A stretch of 64,000 bases of DNA from Planococcus sp. MB-3u-03 (GCF_002833405.1 NZ_CP025135.1:539501-603500); one strand, 5' to 3'. Positions 53,799-62,647 are shown, counted from the stretch's first letter. The notes: generated by a model not told the origin, from the sequence alone. Numbers and translations: made by a program.

Positions 53799-55115
53799 AT
53801 GCTCGGTTTAATAGGCATGTTTGGTGGATTAATTTTACTCATTGTCCTGACGATGCGCGGCATGAACTTGCTGATTGCAGCGCCACTGACGGCATTGTTC
53901 GTGGCAGTATTGAACGGATTGCCTTTATTCCCGCAGCTCGCGGGAGAAGGGGCGGCCAATTATTTGACGAATTACATGGATGGCTTCACCGGCTTTATCG
54001 CGTCCTGGTATTTGATGTTCCTGACAGGGGCGATTTTCGGGAAAGTGATGGAAGACACGGGCGCTGCCGATAGCGTATCGCGTTGGATTGTTGGCAAGAT
54101 GGGGATGAAACGCGCTGCACTTGCGGTTGTTCTCGCCTGTGCTGTCCTTACATACGGCGGCGTCAGTTTGTTCGTCGTCGCATTCTCGGTATATCCGATG
54201 GCACTCAGTCTCTTTAAACAAGCGAATTTGCCACGACGCTTTATTCCAGCGGCACTCGCTTTTGGCTCGACGACATTCACGATGACGTCTGCCGGATCTC
54301 CGGAAATCCAAAACTGGATCCCGATTGAATTCCTCGGCACTTCTCCATACGCCGGCTGGGAAGTCAGTGCAATCGTCGCGGTCTTCATGATGGTCTTCGG
54401 TTATTGGTGGCTGACGAAAATGATCAATAAAGCGAAATCAAAAGGTGAAGAGTTCGAGTCGCGCCCGACCGACCCGAACAACGAATCACGCAAGGAGTTG
54501 CCGAATCCGCTCCTTAGCATGCTTCCGCTCCTGATTGTCCTTGGCTTCTCGTATATTTTCCATGATTCGCTCGGCACGTCTGCGTTGATCATCGCCTTGA
54601 CGGGCGGGATCATCTCGACTTGCCTGATCAACATCAAATTCATCCGCAACTTGAGCAAAGCGCTCGGCGACGGCGCGATGGGGGCAGTCATTGCGATCGC
54701 CAACACCGCAGCAGTCGTCGGTTTCGGGGGAGTCGTCAAAGCGACGCCATCTTTTGAAGCAGCTGTTGATGTCATGACCGGCATCCCGGGCAGCCCATTG
54801 ATCGGCGGGGCGCTAGCCGTTGCGGTCATCGCGGGTCTCACCGGATCGTCTTCCGGCGGCCAGGCGATTGCGCTTCCTTTGCTCGCGCCTCATTATCTCG
54901 ATATGGGCGTGGACCCGGAAGCTTTGCACCGGACCGTTTCGATTTCATCCGGTTCGCTGGATTCCTTGCCTCAAGGCGGCTATGTCGTCACGACGATCCG
55001 CTCGATCGCAGGGGAGACCCACCGCGACGCTTACCCGGCATTCGGCGCATTGTCCGTTGTCGTACCGCTGCTCGGTGCAGTACTCGCTGTGATTTTGTTC
55101 TCGATCGGTCTATAA
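53799..55115 (+). CDS. GntP-family permease
   Basis: A 438-residue membrane transporter with about 12-13 helices. Motifs include PLTALFVAVLNGLPLFP, ASWYLMFLTGAIFGKVMEDTGAADSVSRWIVGKMG, TYGGVSLFVVAFSVYPMALSLFKQA and GLTGSSSGGQAIALPLLAP near the end. GntP-type proteins import gluconate and similar hydroxy acids with protons. It should import the operon's substrate. AGGGGAGG precedes the ATG. A hairpin follows before the third structural gene, so distal genes may be expressed less. Confidence 0.87.
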   Translation: MLGLIGMFGGLILLIVLTMRGMNLLIAAPLTALFVAVLNGLPLFPQLAGEGAANYLTNYMDGFTGFIASWYLMFLTGAIFGKVMEDTGAADSVSRWIVGKMGMKRAALAVVLACAVLTYGGVSLFVVAFSVYPMALSLFKQANLPRRFIPAALAFGSTTFTMTSAGSPEIQNWIPIEFLGTSPYAGWEVSAIVAVFMMVFGYWWLTKMINKAKSKGEEFESRPTDPNNESRKELPNPLLSMLPLLIVLGFSYIFHDSLGTSALIIALTGGIISTCLINIKFIRNLSKALGDGAMGAVIAIANTAAVVGFGGVVKATPSFEAAVDVMTGIPGSPLIGGALAVAVIAGLTGSSSGGQAIALPLLAPHYLDMGVDPEALHRTVSISSGSLDSLPQGGYVVTTIRSIAGETHRDAYPAFGALSVVVPLLGAVLAVILFSIGL

Positions 55116-55124
55116 GATTTACGT

Positions 55125-55161
55125 GCCCAACAGCTGTCCCAACCGGAAGCTGTTGGGTTTC
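55125..55161 (+). terminator. Intra-operon terminator-like hairpin
   Basis: CCCAACAGCT pairs with AGCTGTTGGG, followed by TTTCC. The weak T tract suggests partial termination or mRNA stabilisation. Confidence 0.6.
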
Positions 55162-55196
55162 CTTGTATCATCCATTCTAAAAAGAGGTGCATTCAT

Positions 55197-56135
55197 ATGG
55201 AGAAATTGACAATACTCGGTGCCGGAACGATGGGGCATTCGATCGCTCTGTCCGCCGCCTGGTCCGGTCAGACGCCGACTGTCTACGGCATCAACGAACA
55301 AGACGTGGCGAATGCGGACAAAGGCTTGGCGCAGAAACTGGCCGTCATGGCAGACAATGGCTTGTTTGATGAAAATGAAGCGCAGGAAATCCGCGAGAGA
55401 ATCCGTTTTACGACATCTCTCAAAGAAGCTGTACAGAATGCAACATTCATTCTGGAAGTCGTCCCTGAAAATCTGCAATTGAAACGGGACTTGTACAAGC
55501 AATTAGAAAGCTTAGTCGACCAATCAGTCATCATCGCAAGCAATACGTCCGGCTTCAAGCCTTCACTGCTGGCTGAAGAGATGGCGCATCCCGAACGCTT
55601 TATCGTCGCCCATTTCTGGAATCCAGGACATTTGATCCCACTTGTCGAAGTCGTCAACGGGGAACGGACCCAAGCGGAGACGACAGAACGCACGATGGCT
55701 TTATTGAAGTCGATGAATAAAAAGCCGATCTTGTTGAACAAGGAACTGCCGGGATTCATCGGCAACCGCCTGCAATACGCGCTGTTTCGTGAAGCGCAAG
55801 CGTTGCTCGATGCGGGTGCTGCCAGCAAGGAAGATATTGATGCAGCGGTTACATACAGCATCGGGCGGCGGCTTCCGGTGACGGGTCCGTTGATGACAGC
55901 GGACATGGGCGGTCTCGACGTATTCTCGGCCATTTCGAATTATTTATTCGAAGAATTATCGGACGATCAGCGCTCCGGAAAGATTTTGTCGGAGTTGGTC
56001 GAGCAGCAAAAGCTTGGCGATAAAACAGGTGAAGGCTTCTACAGTTGGAAGCCTGCTGTGTCCGAAGAGATCAACCGCAAACGCGAACGGACCTTGATCC
56101 AGTTTTTGAAAAACGATTTGGAACAGGAGGGCTAA
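55197..56135 (+). CDS. 3-hydroxyacyl-CoA-dehydrogenase-family NAD-dependent enzyme
   Basis: A 312-residue enzyme of the family that includes 3-hydroxyacyl-CoA, L-carnitine and L-gulonate 3-dehydrogenases. The NAD motif is LGAGTMGHSIAL (about 6-17), then LEVVPENLQLKRDLY, ASNTSGFKPSLLAEE and AHFWNPGHLIPLVEVVNG with the catalytic histidine. The C-terminal dimer domain begins at GFIGNRLQYALFREAQALLDAGAASKEDIDAA. The Trp-Asn after His-Phe and the absent acyl-CoA partners favour a hydroxy-acid or polyol substrate. It follows gntP by about 80 bases and precedes the SDR by one base. Confidence 0.82.
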   Translation: MEKLTILGAGTMGHSIALSAAWSGQTPTVYGINEQDVANADKGLAQKLAVMADNGLFDENEAQEIRERIRFTTSLKEAVQNATFILEVVPENLQLKRDLYKQLESLVDQSVIIASNTSGFKPSLLAEEMAHPERFIVAHFWNPGHLIPLVEVVNGERTQAETTERTMALLKSMNKKPILLNKELPGFIGNRLQYALFREAQALLDAGAASKEDIDAAVTYSIGRRLPVTGPLMTADMGGLDVFSAISNYLFEELSDDQRSGKILSELVEQQKLGDKTGEGFYSWKPAVSEEINRKRERTLIQFLKNDLEQEG

Positions 56136-56136
56136 A

Positions 56137-56901
56137 ATGAAGAGCTATTTCTCGGAACTGAAAGGGCAGACGGTCGTCGTCACTGGCGGCAGCAAAGGCC
56201 TCGGCAAAGACATTGCACTGACATTCGCGGAACTCGGCGCAAACGTCGCGATTTCCGGAAGAAACCAAGAAGCGCTTGATGCCACGCTCGAAGAACTGCG
56301 CGCCCATAACCCAAACTGCATCGCGGTTGCCGGAGATTTGAGCGATATTAGTGAAGTGAGAAAATTGATCGACACCGCTGCAACTGAGTTCGGCACAATC
56401 GATGTGCTCGTCAATAACGCCGGTGTCAATATTGCGAAGCCTGCGATGGAAGTAACGGAAGAAGATTGGGATACGGTGCTCGACTTGAACTTGAAATCCG
56501 CCTTTTTCGCGAGCCAGGCGGCAGCGAAATACATGCTTGCACAAAACAGCGGCCGCATCATCAACATTGCGTCGCAAATGGCCTTCGTCGGTTATATCAA
56601 GCGCGCCGCGTATTGCTCAAGCAAAGGCGGCATGGTGCAGATGACCAAAGCGCTTGCGGTTGAATGGGCACAGCACGGAATCCGCGTAAATGCTGTTGCC
56701 CCAACATTCGTCGAAACGGAATTTACCGAGAAGCAATTTGAGGACGCAGCGTTTAAAGAAGATGTCAATCGCCGAATCCTGCTCGACGGCCTGTCGCAAC
56801 CGAAAGACACATCCGGCGCGGTGTTGTATTTGGCATCGACCCTGTCGAATTTCGTAACCGGCGAGACGATCAAAGTTGACGGTGGCTGGACAGCGATTTA
56901 A
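56137..56901 (+). CDS. SDR-family oxidoreductase
   Basis: A 254-residue classical SDR resembling gluconate 5-dehydrogenase or 3-oxoacyl-ACP-reductase-like sugar dehydrogenases. TGGSKGLGKDIALTF binds the cofactor, NNAGVN is the NNAG motif, and the catalytic residues lie in INIASQMAFVGYIKRAAYCSSKGGMVQMTKALAVEW (Ser, Tyr, Lys). It ends TGETIKVDGGWTAI. It would oxidise or reduce a secondary hydroxyl of the operon substrate. GGAGGGCTAAA precedes the ATG, one base after the upstream stop. Confidence 0.87.
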   Translation: MKSYFSELKGQTVVVTGGSKGLGKDIALTFAELGANVAISGRNQEALDATLEELRAHNPNCIAVAGDLSDISEVRKLIDTAATEFGTIDVLVNNAGVNIAKPAMEVTEEDWDTVLDLNLKSAFFASQAAAKYMLAQNSGRIINIASQMAFVGYIKRAAYCSSKGGMVQMTKALAVEWAQHGIRVNAVAPTFVETEFTEKQFEDAAFKEDVNRRILLDGLSQPKDTSGAVLYLASTLSNFVTGETIKVDGGWTAI

Positions 56902-56914
56902 GAAGAGTAGTTTC

Positions 56915-57180
56915 ATGCTTCTTGGGTGATGTGTAGATGAAGATAGCGAGGGTTTGGTTGTGAAAGTGTTTTTTGGATTCTATTAGAGCTTCAGCAAATA
57001 GTCGCTGCCTTGCTTTGGGTGGGCCTTTGGCAGCAAGCCAGGAAGAACGCCTGTCTTACTGCGTCGGCTCACCCTTGACGCTAGACAGCTGAGAGATTTC
57101 ATTGCGGGTAAGTTTGTTTAAATTGTTTTGCTTCTGAAATCAGTTGCCGGCTAGCGGGGGAATCGCTTCCCTAAACTAGC
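56915..57180 (+). repeat. Dispersed intergenic repeat, family B, copy 3
   Basis: Contains GGTGATGTGTAGATGA, then GTCGCTGCCTTGCTTTGGG, AAGCCAGGAAGAACGCCTGT, CTTACTGCGTCGGCTCACCC and GGGGGAATCGCTTCCC, matching 50591-50885. It directly follows the SDR gene. No gene seen. Confidence 0.85.
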
Positions 57181-57326
57181 ATCAAGTACATTGGAGCTTG
57201 AGTCGAAAAACTTGGAAATGGATCGGAACTTTTTGGCTTCTATATCATGGCCAAGATGACTGAAGTTACAATCCCTGATGCCTTTCCACATTTTCCAGTG
57301 AGTAGAAAGAATAAATTTACTTGCAC

Positions 57327-57480
57327 TCTAAAACTAAAGACGGAGTGGAAGGGGCCGACTCCGGGAGGATCAGCGAGACAATTGAGACCCTGCAAGAGCG
57401 CAGCGATGAAGCGGCTCAATGTGAGCCCTCCGGAAAGCGTGCCTCTGAAACGCAGTCGAAAAGCGGAAGCTTTTCCTATT
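57327..57480 (+). repeat. Dispersed intergenic repeat, family C, copy 3 (short form)
   Basis: Begins CTAAAACTAAAGACGGAGTG and ends AACGCAGTCGAAAAGCGGAA as in copy 2. Its middle is a different sequence: it lacks the 65-base block shared by copies 1 and 2. Confidence 0.83.
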
Positions 57481-57492
57481 ATTCTTTCCATA

Positions 57493-57526
57493 GAAAAAGC
57501 CTCCCGACATCGCCGGGAGGCTTTTG
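57493..57526 (-). terminator. Intrinsic terminator for the DAACS symporter
   Basis: On the minus strand AAAAGCCTCCCGGC pairs with GGGAGGCTTTT, followed by a T run. Confidence 0.88.
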
Positions 57527-57530
57527 TTAA

Positions 57531-58802
57531 TTATGCTTCTTGTGGGTTCAAAACTTCTTCTGTTTCCAAGCCGTGCTTTTTCTCGGATTCAGCGACCATC
57601 AATGCGCAAGCCGCGTCACCGGAGATATTGATTGCTGTGCGGGACATATCGAGCAAGCGGTCGATTCCGAGTACGAGGCCGATGCCTTCTACCGGAAGCC
57701 CGACGCTGGATAAGACCATCGCGAGCATGATCAAGCCGACGCCTGGAACTCCGGCGGTCCCGATACTTGCAAGCACTGCCGTCAAGACGACCGTCAATAA
57801 TTGGCCGAGCGTCAAGTCGACCATGAAGGCTTGCGCGATGAACATCGTCGCGGCACCTTGCATGATCGCCGTGCCGTCCATATTGATTGTCGCGCCAAGC
57901 GGCTGGACAAATGAACTGATCGACTTCGGAATCTTCAAGTCACGCTGCGCCACTTCCATCGAAACCGGAAGTGTGCCCGTGCTGCTGGAAGTACTGAAAG
58001 CGACTGTCATAGCCGGCATAAAGGTTTTGAAAAACCAGATTGGGCTTTTCTTTGCCAGGAAATAAACAGTGCCGCCGTAGGTAAAGGCTGCGTGGATCAA
58101 CAAGGCGCCGATGACGACGAGCATGTAAGATCCCATGGCCTGGATGGCGGCGAGACCTTGCGAACCGATCGCTGTGGCGATCAGACCGAATGTGCCGTAC
58201 GGAGCAAAACGCATGACGATTCCGACGAGGTACATCATCACGTCATTGCCTTGCTCGACGAGACTCAAAATGCCTTTTGTCTTGTCGCCAAGTGCGGTAA
58301 GGGCAAGTCCGACAAAGACGGCGAAGACGATGATCTGCAGCATATTGCCTTCGGTCATGGCTTCAAGCGGATTTTTCGGAATGATGTTGAGGAGTGTGTC
58401 AGCGATCGATGGAGCATCTTCCGGGCTGTAAGTCGCCGCGTCGATATCGAAATCACCTGCTGCACCCGGCTGGACGATTGTTGCCAAGCCAAGACCAATC
58501 ACTATCGCGATGGTCGTCGTTACCAGGAAATACGAAATCGTCTTGATGCCGATGCGCCCGAGCTTCGCTGGATCGCCAAGCCCTGCGGTACCGAGGACGA
58601 TTGATAAGAACACAAGCGGTACGACGAGCATGCTGATGAGGGCAAGGAAAATCTGCCCGACCGGCACGAAGACGTAAGGATTGAGTATTGCGAAAACTTC
58701 CGGCGCAAAAAGATTTAGAAGCAGTCCTGTGATCGCACCTAAGATCAAAGCACTGATGACTTTAAATGTTAAGCCTCTCTTTTTCTTCAATTCATCCACC
58801 AA
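57531..58802 (-). CDS. Dicarboxylate/amino acid:cation symporter (DAACS family)
   Basis: A 423-residue glutamate/aspartate-type symporter. Family motifs are visible: AFSTSSSTGTLPVSM (serine-rich reentrant loop HP1, about residues 268-282), PLGATINMDGTAI (NMDGT substrate/sodium motif, about 301-313), and GTAGVPGVGLIMLAMVL (HP2). Eight membrane helices fit the family. It imports glutamate, aspartate or C4-dicarboxylates with sodium or protons. Transcribed alone from the minus strand. Confidence 0.92.
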   Translation of the reverse strand: MVDELKKKRGLTFKVISALILGAITGLLLNLFAPEVFAILNPYVFVPVGQIFLALISMLVVPLVFLSIVLGTAGLGDPAKLGRIGIKTISYFLVTTTIAIVIGLGLATIVQPGAAGDFDIDAATYSPEDAPSIADTLLNIIPKNPLEAMTEGNMLQIIVFAVFVGLALTALGDKTKGILSLVEQGNDVMMYLVGIVMRFAPYGTFGLIATAIGSQGLAAIQAMGSYMLVVIGALLIHAAFTYGGTVYFLAKKSPIWFFKTFMPAMTVAFSTSSSTGTLPVSMEVAQRDLKIPKSISSFVQPLGATINMDGTAIMQGAATMFIAQAFMVDLTLGQLLTVVLTAVLASIGTAGVPGVGLIMLAMVLSSVGLPVEGIGLVLGIDRLLDMSRTAINISGDAACALMVAESEKKHGLETEEVLNPQEA

Positions 58803-58969
58803 CTTTCTTCATTTAAGGAAACACATAAAAACTAGTGTAACCGAAGCGGAACAAAAGCAACAGTTTCAACAGACCTTATAGCTTGGGAAGCGATTTCCTA
58901 AAAAACTGCAACTATTCCCATAGGTCTGTCGTCAAACATGATAGAATTACGGCGAAAAGAGGTAAAAAT

Positions 58970-59854
58970 ATGGTCAAGAAAGCAGTCATCGCAGGCGGTA
59001 CAGGGTTTATCGGAACGTATTTAAAAGAAAAATACGAGCGGCTCGGCTATCGCGTTTACATCATTTCACGGCATTCGGAGCATATTCAATGGGACGATAA
59101 AGACAGCATGAAAGATGCGCTGGACGGGGCGAAATTGGTGATCAACCTTGCGGGGAAATCAGTCAATTGCCGCTACACGGAAACGAATAAACGCGAGATT
59201 TTTAATTCACGCACCGAGACGACTGAATCGCTTGGACGAATGATTGAAGCGTGCAGCACCGCCCCTGAATTATGGGTCAATGCCAGCACCGCAACGATTT
59301 ACCGCCATGCCGAAGACCGCCCGATGACTGAAGACGGCGGGGAAATCGGGCGCGGATTTTCCGTAGAAGTCGCAAAAGCCTGGGAAGACAGCTTCTTTTC
59401 ATTCCAACTGCCCGACACGCGCCAAGTCGCCTTGCGCATCGCGATTGTCCTAGGAGACGGTGGCGTCATGGAGCCGTATCGCAAGCTCGTGAAATATGGG
59501 CTCGGCGGTAAACAAGGAACTGGCCGTCAGATGTTCAGCTGGATCCATATTGAAGATCTGTACCGGACCGTGCGTTTCATGCAGCACCGCGATGAACTCT
59601 CGGGCGTCTTCAACGCTTCCGCCCCGAATCCCGTGGCGAATAAAGAATGGATGAAGGCACTGAGACAATCGATGAACCGCCGGACCGGGCTGCCGGCATC
59701 GAAATGGATGCTCGAAACAGGGGCGGCAGCGCTTCGGACCGAGACGGAATTGATCCTAAAAAGCCGTTGGGTCGTGCCGGAACGGCTCGTGCGGGAAGGC
59801 TTCCGTTTCCGCTATCCGGCGCTCGGAAATGCGCTGGGTGAATTGAATAATTAA
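58970..59854 (+). CDS. TIGR01777-family NAD-dependent epimerase-like protein
   Basis: A 294-residue atypical extended SDR (SDR39U1/TIGR01777 group). It begins KKAVIAGGTGFIGTYLKEKYERLGYRVYIISR, with LVINLAGKSVNCRYTETNKREIFNSRTETT characteristic of this family (AGxxV.xRW in others), then WVNASTATIYRHA and the tail SRWVVPERLVREGFRFRYPAL. B. subtilis YfhF is of this type. Activity not established. AAAAGAGG precedes the ATG at 58970; an upstream in-frame start at 58883 lacks a site. Confidence 0.87.
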   Translation: MVKKAVIAGGTGFIGTYLKEKYERLGYRVYIISRHSEHIQWDDKDSMKDALDGAKLVINLAGKSVNCRYTETNKREIFNSRTETTESLGRMIEACSTAPELWVNASTATIYRHAEDRPMTEDGGEIGRGFSVEVAKAWEDSFFSFQLPDTRQVALRIAIVLGDGGVMEPYRKLVKYGLGGKQGTGRQMFSWIHIEDLYRTVRFMQHRDELSGVFNASAPNPVANKEWMKALRQSMNRRTGLPASKWMLETGAAALRTETELILKSRWVVPERLVREGFRFRYPALGNALGELNN

Positions 59855-59959
59855 CAGACTTGCAGGCATTCAATAGAATGTCTGTATTTTTATGCGCAAT
59901 AGTGCACTATGTAGGGTATGCTAAGGAAAGATCAATAAAAGAGAGTGTGGGAGAAAGTA

Positions 59960-60700
59960 ATGAGACAGCGTTGGGAACCGATTCACACAGCGAAAGTATT
60001 TGTCGAAACGAATTTCCGCCATTGCCGCGGGGCGCTGCTGGCTGGGAGCGTAGTACGCGGGCAAGAGACAGCGACGTCGGATCTGGACATTGTCGTATTC
60101 GATGAAACTTTGATGAGTTCATATCGTGAATCGATGATTTTTTATGGCTGGCCGGTCGAAGTGTTTGTCTATAACTTAAGTTCGTACAAGGACTTTTTTG
60201 AAAAAGACCGAAAAGCCGCGAAGCCAAGCATGCCGCGCATGGTCAGCGAAGGCATCATTCTGAAAGATTCCGGCATCATGGAAAGCATACAGCAAGAAGC
60301 AAAAGCCTTGCTTGAAGCAGGCCCGGAAGCGTGGAGCACGGATACGATCCGCACAAAACGCTATTTCATTACCGATGTGCTGGACGATTTGCGGGGCAGC
60401 GACGACCGGAAAGAACGGCTGTTTTGTGTCAACACGCTTTCGGATTTGGTGAGCGAATTCATTTTGCGCACGGAACAAAAATGGATCGGCTCATCCAAGT
60501 GGGTCATTCGGTCACTTGAAGCGCATGACCATGAACTTGCGGTCCGCTTTGTCGAGGCGTTCGAGCATTTTTACCGGACTGACGAAACGGAACATATTAT
60601 CGAATTTGTTGAAAGTGTCCTCGAGCCTTACGGCGGCCGCTTATTTGACGGATTTTCAATCGGGAAAGCAGAAGCCGAGAGGACAAAAGAAAAACACTAA
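59960..60700 (+). CDS. Nucleotidyltransferase-domain protein
   Basis: A 246-residue protein with a MNT/Pol-beta nucleotidyltransferase core: LLAGSVVRGQETATSDLDIVVFD (GS..RG...SDLD, about 27-49, two metal-binding aspartates). A helical C-terminal half follows. It may transfer a nucleotide to a small molecule or protein, as in antibiotic nucleotidyltransferases; no target is evident. The ATG at 59960 was chosen; a GTG at 59945 is also in frame. Confidence 0.75.
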   Translation: MRQRWEPIHTAKVFVETNFRHCRGALLAGSVVRGQETATSDLDIVVFDETLMSSYRESMIFYGWPVEVFVYNLSSYKDFFEKDRKAAKPSMPRMVSEGIILKDSGIMESIQQEAKALLEAGPEAWSTDTIRTKRYFITDVLDDLRGSDDRKERLFCVNTLSDLVSEFILRTEQKWIGSSKWVIRSLEAHDHELAVRFVEAFEHFYRTDETEHIIEFVESVLEPYGGRLFDGFSIGKAEAERTKEKH

Positions 60701-60733
60701 GCATAAATTTCAGCTTCCCGAGAATCTTGAATA

Positions 60734-61309
60734 TTAGGCGGAAATCTGTTTAGTGGCTTTAAATGAAGGATGCTTTTGCAAAAGCAGCTTTATTCCGATG
60801 GCCATTTTCAAGCCGCCATCGATTATCGCGAACACAAGAAAAGGGACATCCACAAGCAGCAAGCCAAGAACGCCATTGCCGATTGTTAAAATGGCGAGCA
60901 CTACCATCCAACTGCCTTGAGAGAAATAAAAGAGGACGAAATGGATTCCGACGGCGATAAACAGGCTCAGCCAAAATACCCTCAGGTCCGAAAAGCCGAC
61001 GATAAGTCCGCATGCTGTGCATAAGGCGATATTTAGAAAAATCGCGATGTTTTCAAAGCGATCTTGGAACTTGGAGTTTTTGCCGTATGCCAGTTTGCGG
61101 TTCACAAATGGCAATGCCAAGATCAACACGAAGCCGATCGCGTAACCGGCCCCAAGCAACACAGGCTGGACGAGCAATGGCCCGCCGGCAAGTGCCGCAG
61201 CGATAATAATCATTCCGATATAGAGAAGCCAAACTCCACTTGTGCGTTGAGTGGGGTATTTAATTGGGTCATCTGATTTAATTGTCAAAAGCTGTTCCTC
61301 CCGCTGCAA
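60734..61309 (-). CDS. Multi-pass membrane protein (possibly DUF6609)
   Basis: A 191-residue protein with about six hydrophobic segments (about 25-45, 48-68, 85-105, 108-128, 132-152 and 155-172). The layout recalls DUF6609, but this is uncertain. The convergent nucleotidyltransferase gene ends 33 bases away without a visible terminator. Function unknown. Confidence 0.6.
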   Translation of the reverse strand: MQREEQLLTIKSDDPIKYPTQRTSGVWLLYIGMIIIAAALAGGPLLVQPVLLGAGYAIGFVLILALPFVNRKLAYGKNSKFQDRFENIAIFLNIALCTACGLIVGFSDLRVFWLSLFIAVGIHFVLFYFSQGSWMVVLAILTIGNGVLGLLLVDVPFLVFAIIDGGLKMAIGIKLLLQKHPSFKATKQISA

Positions 61310-61380
61310 AATAGTAGCTGATGCTCAATGGAAATACGAATCAAGTCTGTAAAAGTTTCCTTGAAATTATGCAACACACA

Positions 61381-61430
61381 AAAATAGCCTTCGCCGTGCA
61401 TGAGAGAGCTGCACGGTGGAGGCTATTTTA
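61381..61430. terminator. Long bidirectional terminator hairpin
   Basis: AAAATAGCC...CCGTGCA pairs with TGCACGG...GGCTATTTT around TGAGAGAGC. It immediately follows the 61433-61990 gene on the minus strand. Confidence 0.82.
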
Positions 61431-61432
61431 AA

Positions 61433-61990
61433 TTAATACATTTCCAACCGCTGCAATTCCTGCCCGTCTGCATCGAGCAATTGGAGCGAGATCGGGCGTT
61501 CTTCTGGCGCATTTTCGATAAACCAGACGGCTTTTCCGGCAAGGCCGGTTTCTTCTATTAATTCGGCCGGGAAGCGCTCGCCCAGCAATAATTGATCGGC
61601 CGGCACTTCGCCGATCTGCACGTGGTGTCCGTCAGCCGAGTCAAACAGTCCGTAGACCAAGCCGTCGCTGCTCATATAGCTGTCGATGCGATCCGGGTCG
61701 TCGAGTGAGGGGATGGTGGCTTCGCTTCGCGTCTCGAGTCGCCAGCCAAACCACGATTCCGTTGCAGTCGCCGCCCCGAAATTATCGTCGCCGCGGATGA
61801 AGAAAAATAAGGCGCGGCCGTTCAATTCGTAGATCGGCGTCAATACAAGGTCATCATCGCCATCGCGCACGGCCTGTTCCGCCGTATCGACTGTATCCGA
61901 ACTCCACACGAGCGCGATGATCAACGCTGCGGCGAGCACGAGGCCGAGCAGCACAAGCATGCGTTTTTGAATCAAATTATTCAGGGTCAT
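61433..61990 (-). CDS. Membrane-anchored protein of unknown function
   Basis: A 185-residue protein with an N-terminal signal or anchor helix (about 11-29) and an extracytoplasmic domain of about 155 residues beginning DTVDTAEQAVRDGDDDLVLTPIYELNGRALFFFIRGDDNFGAATA. I recognise no family. GAAGGGGAAATGG lies upstream. Monocistronic, with a strong hairpin after it. Confidence 0.6.
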   Translation of the reverse strand: MTLNNLIQKRMLVLLGLVLAAALIIALVWSSDTVDTAEQAVRDGDDDLVLTPIYELNGRALFFFIRGDDNFGAATATESWFGWRLETRSEATIPSLDDPDRIDSYMSSDGLVYGLFDSADGHHVQIGEVPADQLLLGERFPAELIEETGLAGKAVWFIENAPEERPISLQLLDADGQELQRLEMY

Positions 61991-62053
61991 TCACCATTTC
62001 CCCTTCCGTATCACGATGCTTCCATTATACGGTATTTCGCCGGATAGGGTGAA

Positions 62054-62088
62054 ATGAAAAAGCGCCCGGATGCGCCCGGGCGTTTTTC
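62054..62088 (-). terminator. Intrinsic terminator
   Basis: On the minus strand AACGCCCGGG and CCGGGCGCTT form a GC-rich stem, followed by a T run, just after the oxidase-like gene stop. Confidence 0.85.
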
Positions 62089-62089
62089 G

Positions 62090-62512
62090 TCAGTCTTTTT
62101 CGGTCAAGAACGTAATAATCGCAAACAATAAGAACGCGAGCAACAAAATTGTGCCGCCTGCGATGAAGAAGATCAAAACGAACGTATCGTTCATATTGAA
62201 CGGATTCAAATTATAGAACCACATGCCGGCGGTCAAGCCGATGGCACCGATCATCGCGAGAAATCCGTGAATGGTGACGAGCTTTTTGTACTTGACCGTA
62301 TACAAGCGGTAGAAGACGCCCCAGGCAAAAACTGAGAGCCAACCGACGAGCAAGATATGGGCGTGGATCGGGCGCAGCGCGTAATCCATCTGTCCCGCCA
62401 TATGTGAGCCGAGATACGTCCCGATAAATCCGAAGATGGCCGAAAACTGGATCAAGCGCAAGCTCCATTTTTTCTCCAAAGAATTGTTGCGTGGTGTAGC
62501 TGTGTTGTTCAT
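62090..62512 (-). CDS. Heme-copper-oxidase-subunit-I-like small membrane protein
   Basis: A 140-residue protein with four helices. HIHAHILLVGWLSVFAWGVFYRLY-like segments (RPIHAHILLVGWLSVFAWGVFY), KKLVTIHGFLAMIGAIGLTAGM and FNMNDTFVLIFFIAGGTILLL resemble a fragment of cytochrome oxidase subunit I or NorB. Annotations call such Bacillales proteins cytochrome-c oxidase. It is too short to be a complete catalytic subunit, and its histidines could bind heme. Real role unknown. Confidence 0.72.
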   Translation of the reverse strand: MNNTATPRNNSLEKKWSLRLIQFSAIFGFIGTYLGSHMAGQMDYALRPIHAHILLVGWLSVFAWGVFYRLYTVKYKKLVTIHGFLAMIGAIGLTAGMWFYNLNPFNMNDTFVLIFFIAGGTILLLAFLLFAIITFLTEKD

Positions 62513-62647
62513 GAAAATCCTCCTATAGCTTTAGGGCGCCGCGGCAAAATGGGCCGCTGGAACATCCCTGAGTTCGTATGACTGTATCATACCGCACGAA
62601 TATAAACGCTATATGAACGGGGCGTGACAGATCATCGACAATTTTCT

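Noticed and set aside
52487..56901. Complete sulfonate degradation pathway
   Set aside because: No desulfonating enzyme, sulfite exporter or sulfite-handling gene is present, so only oxidation and uptake steps can be proposed.
62090..62512. Complete cytochrome oxidase subunit
   Set aside because: At 140 residues with four helices it lacks most of the catalytic subunit; only partial resemblance is reported.
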